A stretch of 20,951 nt of DNA, from positions 1 through 20,951 of the forward strand of contig JAFYWO010000026.1 in assembly GCA_017557925.1 (NCBI GenBank). Direction: 5' to 3'. Positions within the stretch are counted from its first letter, which is position 1; each line of letters opens with the position of its first letter. Below the pieces are notes generated by a model. The model was not told the DNA's origin. It made no database searches and saw only the letters and a program-made list of their open reading frames with translations. Below, one piece after another: positions 16,757 through 20,951 of the stretch. The translations under genes and the position numbers were made by a program. The DNA comes from Alphaproteobacteria bacterium (GTDB lineage Bacteria; Pseudomonadota; Alphaproteobacteria; RF32; CAG-239).

Positions 16757-18079
16757 TTAAGCCTTTTGGCCTCTTAATCTTTTATATGCTTTATCATATC
16801 CAATCAAAGGTAATAAAGTTTTAAGTTCAGGACCGTTTGCTTCTGCAGTTAAAGCCATTCGTATAGGGTGGAAAAGTTCTTTTCCCTTGCGTCCTGTTTT
16901 TGCCTTAACTTCATTCATCCAATTACCAAAAGTATTTTCATTAAAGTCTTCTTTAGGTAATAAATCTGAAGCTTCAACAGTAAAATCTTTATCCTCTACA
17001 ATTGGTTCAATTTCTTTATTGCAAATGTTGTCCCATAATAAAACATCTCTCGCAACTTCAAGGTTACCTTTAACATCTTCCCAAAAAACTTCGTTTATAC
17101 CAAAGTTGTCTTTTAATGCTCCATAAGGCATACCGTGAACCAATTTTGTATTAAACTTCTTCAATTCTTCTTCATCAAATTTTGGTTGAGAACGACCGAT
17201 TTTATTGAAGTCTAATGTTTCGGCAAGTTCTCCCAAACTATAAAAAGTTCTGATATCTTCTGAAGTTCCAAGCTTTGCTAAAAAAGAGCAAATAGACATA
17301 GATTCAATACCAGCTTCTCGTAATTCTCTGATGCCAAGACTACCTAAACGTTTTGATAATTTCCCTTCTTTTCCGGTTAATAAAGGAAGGTGAGCAAATT
17401 TAGGAGATTTACCGCCTAAGGCTTCAAACATCTGGATTTGAGCTGCAGTATTTGTAACGTGGTCTTCACCCCTAACGATATGTGTTATGCCAAAGTCAAC
17501 ATCATCAATTACACTAGGTAAATGATACAAATAACTACCATCTTCTCTGATGATAATAGGGTCAGAAAGTTTTGTAGCATCATATTTACAAACACCACGA
17601 ACTTCATCTTCCCAAACAATATCAGTATCAATAAGCTTAAATCTGTAATGAGGTTTTCTTCCCTCATTTTTAAAACGTTCAATATCTTCAGGAGTATATT
17701 TTAAGGCTTGTCTGTCATAAATAGGAGGAAGACCTCTAGACATCAGGCGTTTACGCTTAAATTCCAGCTCTTCAGGAGTATCATAGCAAGCATAAATTCT
17801 TCCTTCAGCTTTTAATTTTTCAACAACCTCATCATAACGTTTAACACGCTCTGATTGTCTTGCTTCTTCATCCCATTTTATACCAAGCCAATTAAGCGCA
17901 TCATAAATACCATCTTCATATTCTTTTTTAGAGCGTAGAACATCTGTGTCATCAATACGCAATAGCATTGTTCCCCCCATCTTTTTAGTCCAAAGATAGT
18001 TAAACAAAGCAGTTCTTACATTTCCGATATGTATCCATCCTGTAGGGCTAGGAGCAAATCTAACTTTTATATTTGTCAT
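16757..18079 (-). CDS. gltX: Glutamyl-tRNA synthetase (alphaproteobacterial short form)
   Basis: Class I aminoacyl-tRNA synthetase charging tRNA-Glu. The 440 residues start with FAPSPTGWIHIGNVRTAL (8-25), where HIGN is the HIGH-equivalent, and carry KLSKR (240-244) as the KMSKS-equivalent. ACYDTPEELEFKRKRL (97-112), GLPPIYDRQAL and the RKPHYRF segment (141-147) resemble the Rickettsia GltX1 type. The anticodon-binding region is shorter than in E. coli GltX (471 residues). Many alphaproteobacteria have two GltX proteins, one of them acting on tRNA-Gln for the GatCAB route; which role this one plays cannot be decided here. GAGGT lies seven to eight bases before the ATG. It is a single-gene unit, divergent from the ferredoxin gene across 191 bases. 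Confidence 0.94.
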   Translation of the reverse strand: MTNIKVRFAPSPTGWIHIGNVRTALFNYLWTKKMGGTMLLRIDDTDVLRSKKEYEDGIYDALNWLGIKWDEEARQSERVKRYDEVVEKLKAEGRIYACYDTPEELEFKRKRLMSRGLPPIYDRQALKYTPEDIERFKNEGRKPHYRFKLIDTDIVWEDEVRGVCKYDATKLSDPIIIREDGSYLYHLPSVIDDVDFGITHIVRGEDHVTNTAAQIQMFEALGGKSPKFAHLPLLTGKEGKLSKRLGSLGIRELREAGIESMSICSFLAKLGTSEDIRTFYSLGELAETLDFNKIGRSQPKFDEEELKKFNTKLVHGMPYGALKDNFGINEVFWEDVKGNLEVARDVLLWDNICNKEIEPIVEDKDFTVEASDLLPKEDFNENTFGNWMNEVKAKTGRKGKELFHPIRMALTAEANGPELKTLLPLIGYDKAYKRLRGQKA

Positions 18080-18270
18080 TTTTATACCTCAAACATACTA
18101 TTTTATGCAGATATTACCCATATTTTTTATAATTTCAATCATAAAGTAACAAGCATTTTATTTTTTTGTGACAAAACTTTTTTGTATTTTAATCTTTTTT
18201 CTCTTGCAATTACGTTATATTAATATTAAAAACATAAAACGAAAAAGAATTTTTTATAGGAGATAATGAT

Positions 18271-18507
18271 ATGCCTTCAGTTGTTAATGGCGATTTATGT
18301 ATCAAATGCGGAACTTGTGCAGGTGTATGCCCTGTAGAAGCTTTTCGTGTTGCTGATGAACAATATGTAGTTGATCCAGATACATGTATTGATTGTGGTG
18401 TTTGCATTTCTGAATGTCCTCAATCTGCAATTACATCAAGTGATGAAGCAGAAGAAAAATGGATTGAAGCTAATGCAGAATTAGCCAAAACAAGTCCAAG
18501 TGCTTAA
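18271..18507 (+). CDS. 2[4Fe-4S] clostridial-type ferredoxin
   Basis: Small cytoplasmic low-potential electron carrier, 78 residues. Two complete cluster motifs are seen: C10xxC13xxC16xxxC20-Pro and C39xxC42xxC45xxxC49-Pro. The spacing is that of short clostridial-type 8Fe ferredoxins, not of the 7Fe FdxA or the [2Fe-2S] Fdx common in aerobic alphaproteobacteria. A hydrophilic tail of about 25 residues follows the second cluster. AGGAG lies eight bases before the ATG. It appears to be monocistronic: a divergent gene lies upstream and a strong terminator downstream. The upstream 190 bases hold only a weak promoter-like pair (TTGCAA 18204-18209, TAAAAA 18227-18232). Partners such as pyruvate:ferredoxin oxidoreductase are not in the window, but the protein suggests anaerobic or microaerobic metabolism. 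Confidence 0.95.
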   Translation: MPSVVNGDLCIKCGTCAGVCPVEAFRVADEQYVVDPDTCIDCGVCISECPQSAITSSDEAEEKWIEANAELAKTSPSA

Positions 18508-18529
18508 TTTCTTTTGGTGAAAATTTAAT

Positions 18530-18568
18530 AAAAAGACTTAAAAGGAAAACCTCCTTTTAGGTCTTTTT
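18530..18568 (+). terminator. Rho-independent terminator of the ferredoxin gene
   Basis: A 17-base-pair stem (18530-18546 with 18552-18568, one G-T wobble) around a five-base loop ends in a run of five T. It sits 22 bases after the ferredoxin stop and only 17 bases before the ATG of the methyltransferase gene at 18586. Confidence 0.93.
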
Positions 18569-18585
18569 GATTTTGAAAGATTGTT

Positions 18586-19335
18586 ATGATAGAATATACA
18601 AGAGATTATCTTTTAGATAAAAGAATAAAAATATTCCAACCCGTTAATGGTTATAGGGCATCAACAGATGCAGTTTTTTTATCTTCTCTATTAGATGAAA
18701 AAAATATAAAAGAAGGTGCAAAAGTTTTAGATGTAGGTTCCGGAACAGGGGCCATTTCGCTATGTATTGCTTCACGTCTGAAAAATAAAAACATAGATAT
18801 AATAGGGCTTGATATTCAAAAAGATTTAATAGAACTTTCAAATTATAGTGCAAAAGAAAACGGGTTTGATGAATTTTTAAAATATGAGTATTTTGATATT
18901 AGGGCTAAAAGTTCTTCATTTGGCGGAATTTTTGATTTTGTTATTACAAATCCTCCGTATAGTGATCACGATATGCCTTCTCCAAATCAAAGCAAGAAAA
19001 TAGCACATAATCACCAAGATTTCAATCTTACTGAATGGATTTTGTTTTGCCTGAAAGTCTTAAAACCTAAGGGGTATATATTGCTTATAAATAGAGCAGA
19101 AGCAATAAACGAAATATTAAATACATTAAACGGCAAAGCGGGAAATATTAAGATACTTCCAATTTATTCAAAACAAAATCAAGTTGCTAAAAGGGTGGGA
19201 ATTATTGCACAAAAAACATCTAAAAGCATCACTCAAATATTACCTCCTTTTTATACTCATAATGAAGATGGAACGTATACTGATAAAGCAGAGAGTATTT
19301 TGCGAAAAGGTTTAGGATATTTTATAAATAGATAA
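18586..19335 (+). CDS. tRNA1(Val) A37 N6-methyltransferase-like protein (TrmN6/YfiC family)
   Basis: Rossmann-fold SAM-dependent N6-adenine methyltransferase of 249 residues. IFQPVNGYRASTDAVFLSSLL (16-36, read in two parts) matches the N-terminal segment of the TrmN6/YfiC family. SAM motif I is DVGSGTG (49-55) and the catalytic N6-adenine motif is NPPY (122-125). An acidic GLDIQ strand end (74-78) fits ribose binding. By family the target is A37 of tRNA-Val, but members also act on other RNAs, so the substrate is inferred. The ribosome binding site is poor (GAAAGA), and a strong terminator ends only 17 bases before the ATG, so its promoter must overlap that hairpin or expression depends on read-through. 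A second, bidirectional terminator follows. Confidence 0.87.
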   Translation: MIEYTRDYLLDKRIKIFQPVNGYRASTDAVFLSSLLDEKNIKEGAKVLDVGSGTGAISLCIASRLKNKNIDIIGLDIQKDLIELSNYSAKENGFDEFLKYEYFDIRAKSSSFGGIFDFVITNPPYSDHDMPSPNQSKKIAHNHQDFNLTEWILFCLKVLKPKGYILLINRAEAINEILNTLNGKAGNIKILPIYSKQNQVAKRVGIIAQKTSKSITQILPPFYTHNEDGTYTDKAESILRKGLGYFINR

Positions 19336-19336
19336 A

Positions 19337-19367
19337 AAGAAAACCCTATCAATGATAGGGCTTTCTT
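19337..19367. terminator. Bidirectional terminator between the methyltransferase gene and ptsN
   Basis: CCCTATC (19344-19350) pairs with GATAGGG (19354-19360) around AAT. After one A-C mismatch the stem continues with AAGAAA (19337-19342) and TTTCTT (19362-19367). The flanks are A-rich and T-rich. It lies between convergent genes. Confidence 0.82.
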
Positions 19368-19382
19368 AAATCTTAATAAAAG

Positions 19383-19826
19383 TTATGCGTTTAGTGTAGC
19401 ATAAATTTCATCAATAGAATGAGCTTTTCTTAGTTTTTCACAACTACCTTCCGTTTTTAATACACGAGATAATGTAGCCAACGCTGTTAAGTGATCAGCT
19501 CCACTGTTTTCAGGACTTATAAGCAAAAATACTAAATCAACAGGCTTGTTATCAAGAGAATCAAAATCAACGGGCTCGTCTAAACGGGCAAATAATGCAG
19601 ATACATTTTCTAAGCCGTCAATTCTTGCGTGAGGGAATGCAACCCCGTCGCCATAACCTGTAGATCCTAAGTTTTCACGTTCCCAAACCGCATCAAAAAT
19701 AACACGTTCATCTAATCCTGAAAGGCTAGCAATTTTGCTAGATAAAATTTGAACTAGCTCACGTTTGTTGCTTGCTTGAACATTATCAAGCACTGCATCT
19801 TTAGAAATAATATCTGCAATATTCAT
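19383..19826 (-). CDS. ptsN: Nitrogen PTS enzyme IIA (PtsN, EIIANtr)
   Basis: Regulatory phosphoprotein of the nitrogen phosphotransferase system (PtsP-PtsO-PtsN), a cytoplasmic signalling protein rather than a sugar transporter. The 147-residue EIIA domain is complete: LGSTGYGDGVAFPHARIDGL (53-72) carries the phosphorylated His66, and LVFLLISPENSGADHLTALA follows as usual. AAGGAAT lies eight bases before the ATG. It begins 18 bases after hpf and is probably co-transcribed with it. The order lptB-hpf-ptsN is conserved in Alphaproteobacteria, but rpoN, which usually lies in this block, is absent. Regulatory partners are not in the window. Confidence 0.94.
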   Translation of the reverse strand: MNIADIISKDAVLDNVQASNKRELVQILSSKIASLSGLDERVIFDAVWERENLGSTGYGDGVAFPHARIDGLENVSALFARLDEPVDFDSLDNKPVDLVFLLISPENSGADHLTALATLSRVLKTEGSCEKLRKAHSIDEIYATLNA

Positions 19827-19844
19827 AAGTTTTATTCCTTAAAA

Positions 19845-20411
19845 TTAGTTGTCAGACTTAGGTTCAACCCAACCGATATTGCCATCTTTACGACGATATA
19901 CCATACTTATATGGTTGTTTGCACTATTTCTGAACATCATAGCACATTCGTTACTCAAATCCATATACATTACAGCTTCGCTAACTGTGCATACCGGTAT
20001 ATTAGCATCTGTTTCTGCAATAGTTAATGGGGCATTTTCATTCACATCAACTTCTTCATCTTCTTCAACTAATGGCAGAACAGCCTCGTAAGCAAGCTCT
20101 GCAAGACCAATCTTACTCTTGTGTGCGCTAAGTTTTGTTTTGTGACGACGTAAACGAGTCGCAATATGTTCATTAGCATTGTCAAATGCTGAATAAGGAT
20201 CAGAAGCAGAGCCACTACCCTTTAATACAATGTTTTTTGCTGGATGAACAGTTATTTCAGCTCCAAAGTCCTCGCCTTCTTTAGAGAAAGCAACAGAACA
20301 ACTGATAGGAGAGCTAAAATATTTTTCAACAGAAGCAACTACTGCTTCTTCAACGTGTCTACGCAATTTTTCACTAACATCAACTTGTTTTCCTGAGAAT
20401 GTAACTTTCAT
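19845..20411 (-). CDS. hpf: Ribosome hibernation-promoting factor, long form
   Basis: Protein that binds the 30S subunit and drives formation of inactive ribosome dimers in stationary phase. The 188 residues contain an N-terminal S30AE domain (about 1-100, MKVTFSGKQVDVSEKLRRHV ... DPYSAFDNANEHIATRLRRHK), an acidic linker (about 105-133, EEDEEVDVNEN), and the C-terminal dimerisation domain (about 135-183, with AVMYMDLSNECAMMFRNS and GNIGWVEPK). Presence of the last domain marks the long form, which dimerises ribosomes on its own. AAGGGAT lies about six bases before the ATG. A strong sigma70-type promoter sits immediately upstream. Confidence 0.95.
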   Translation of the reverse strand: MKVTFSGKQVDVSEKLRRHVEEAVVASVEKYFSSPISCSVAFSKEGEDFGAEITVHPAKNIVLKGSGSASDPYSAFDNANEHIATRLRRHKTKLSAHKSKIGLAELAYEAVLPLVEEDEEVDVNENAPLTIAETDANIPVCTVSEAVMYMDLSNECAMMFRNSANNHISMVYRRKDGNIGWVEPKSDN

Positions 20412-20447
20412 TTGTTATCCCTTCCATTATTACTGTTTTCTAAATAA

Positions 20448-20477
20448 ATTATATTTTAAAATTGTGCAAAAAGTCAA
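20448..20477 (-). promoter_or_regulatory. Sigma70-type promoter for hpf-ptsN
   Basis: On the minus strand TTGACT (20472-20477) and a perfect TATAAT (20448-20453) are 18 bases apart. A start near 20441 would give a leader of about 30 bases before the hpf ATG at 20411. No sigma54-type GG-N10-GC element is seen here. Confidence 0.7.
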
Positions 20478-20492
20478 ATAAAAAAGGCAATA

Positions 20493-20951
20493 TTATATTG
20501 AAAAATTATCGCCAAGATAAACTTTTCTAACCTCTTCGCTTGCAACAATCTCTTCAGGTGTTCCTTCCATAAGAACAGAGCCCCCATGTAATATATAAGC
20601 TCTATCAATGATATCCAATGTTTCTCTAACATTATGGTCTGTGATTAAAACGCCTAACCCTCTGTTTTTTAACTGAGAAACAAGCTCTCTTATCTCGCCT
20701 ACCGCTATAGGGTCAATTCCGGCTAAAGGCTCGTCCAACAAGATATAGTTTGGTTGTCCGGCTAATGCTCTTGCTATTTCAAGCCTTCTTCTTTCGCCTC
20801 CTGATAATGCTACTGATGGAGATTTTCTTAAGTGAGAAATGGAAAATTCATTTAATAAATCTTCCAACATTTGCTGTCTTTTTTCTTTATCGTCTACTAC
20901 AATCTCTAATACCGCACTAATATTGTCTTCAACACTTAAATTTCTGAAAAT
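20493..20951 (-). CDS. lptB: Lipopolysaccharide export ATPase LptB (C-terminal 152 residues; runs off window end)
   Basis: Cytoplasmic ATPase of the LptBFG complex that extracts LPS from the inner membrane for export through LptC-A-D. The frame is open to the window edge, so the start lies outside; an internal ATG at 20868-20870 is not the start, because the preceding 27 codons read IFRNLSVEDNISAVLEI, typical LptB. The visible portion has the signature LSGGERRR, Walker B ILLDEPLAGIDP, the switch His in ITDHNVRET, and the C-terminal GTPEEIVASEEVRKVYLGD characteristic of LptB. Walker A would be outside the window. It is followed by hpf after 81 bases containing the hpf promoter; rpoN, usually next in this block, is missing. 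Confidence 0.94.
   Translation of the reverse strand: MFRNLSVEDNISAVLEIVVDDKEKRQQMLEDLLNEFSISHLRKSPSVALSGGERRRLEIARALAGQPNYILLDEPLAGIDPIAVGEIRELVSQLKNRGLGVLITDHNVRETLDIIDRAYILHGGSVLMEGTPEEIVASEEVRKVYLGDNFSI

Noticed and set aside
18080..18270. Small gene, RNA gene or riboswitch in the 191-base gltX/ferredoxin gap
   Set aside because: No open frame with a ribosome binding site, no tRNA-like cloverleaf and no conserved riboswitch core was seen; only weak promoter-like boxes.
1..20951. CRISPR arrays, insertion sequences, prophage genes, long direct repeats
   Set aside because: No regularly spaced repeats other than the MraZ pentamers, no transposase or integrase motifs, and no long inverted repeats beyond the terminators were seen by eye.

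Overview
The window looks like chromosomal DNA of a very AT-rich alphaproteobacterium (my impression by eye is about 30% GC; not counted). The alphaproteobacterial signs are a short FtsL with the ADWSELNNPERL stretch, an lptB-hpf-ptsN run, a 440-residue glutamyl-tRNA synthetase of the kind found in Rickettsia, an FtsK whose ATPase has the insertion usual in this class, and TPR repeats of the PxxWxKIQxN type common in Rhodospirillales-like genomes. The full-length FtsK, the TolC-MacAB export system and the clostridial-type 2[4Fe-4S] ferredoxin argue against a highly reduced intracellular parasite. They would fit a host-associated, low-oxygen lineage such as the uncultured gut alphaproteobacteria; that placement is inference.

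Layout. 1-5743 is all minus strand: the start of an OmpA/Pal-like lipoprotein gene, then reading against the coordinates fabD-fabG, a strong terminator, and a short division cluster mraZ-rsmH-ftsL-ftsI. A four-repeat MraZ-type operator lies over the candidate mraZ promoter. ftsK is divergent from fabD (5926-8268, plus). 8337-12210 is a minus-strand run rsmB, then a degenerate MraY/WecA-like membrane protein, then a TPR protein with a TolB-like N-terminal domain. 12297-16697 is a tightly coupled plus-strand tripartite efflux operon: tolC, macA, macB-type ATPase, macB-type permease. A bidirectional terminator separates it from gltX (minus). A 2[4Fe-4S] ferredoxin and a TrmN6-type tRNA methyltransferase follow on plus. 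The window ends with ptsN, hpf and the C-terminal part of lptB on minus.

The part least explained by known biology is the pair at 8337-10907. The membrane protein aligns by eye along its length with the polyprenyl-phosphate phosphoglycosyltransferase family (MraY/WecA), but the family's catalytic aspartates are mostly replaced (N147/G150 and N205), so it looks like a pseudoenzyme. Its reading frame seems to be broken near 9873: a 55-codon Lys-rich open frame continues in the -1 frame and ends inside the ribosome binding site of the TPR gene. Together these suggest a two-component membrane module of unknown function, co-transcribed with rsmB.

Several usual neighbours are missing: no murE after ftsI, no acpP after fabG, no rpoN between lptB and hpf. 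No tRNA, rRNA, CRISPR array, insertion sequence or phage gene was seen. No gene-free stretch exceeds about 215 bases.
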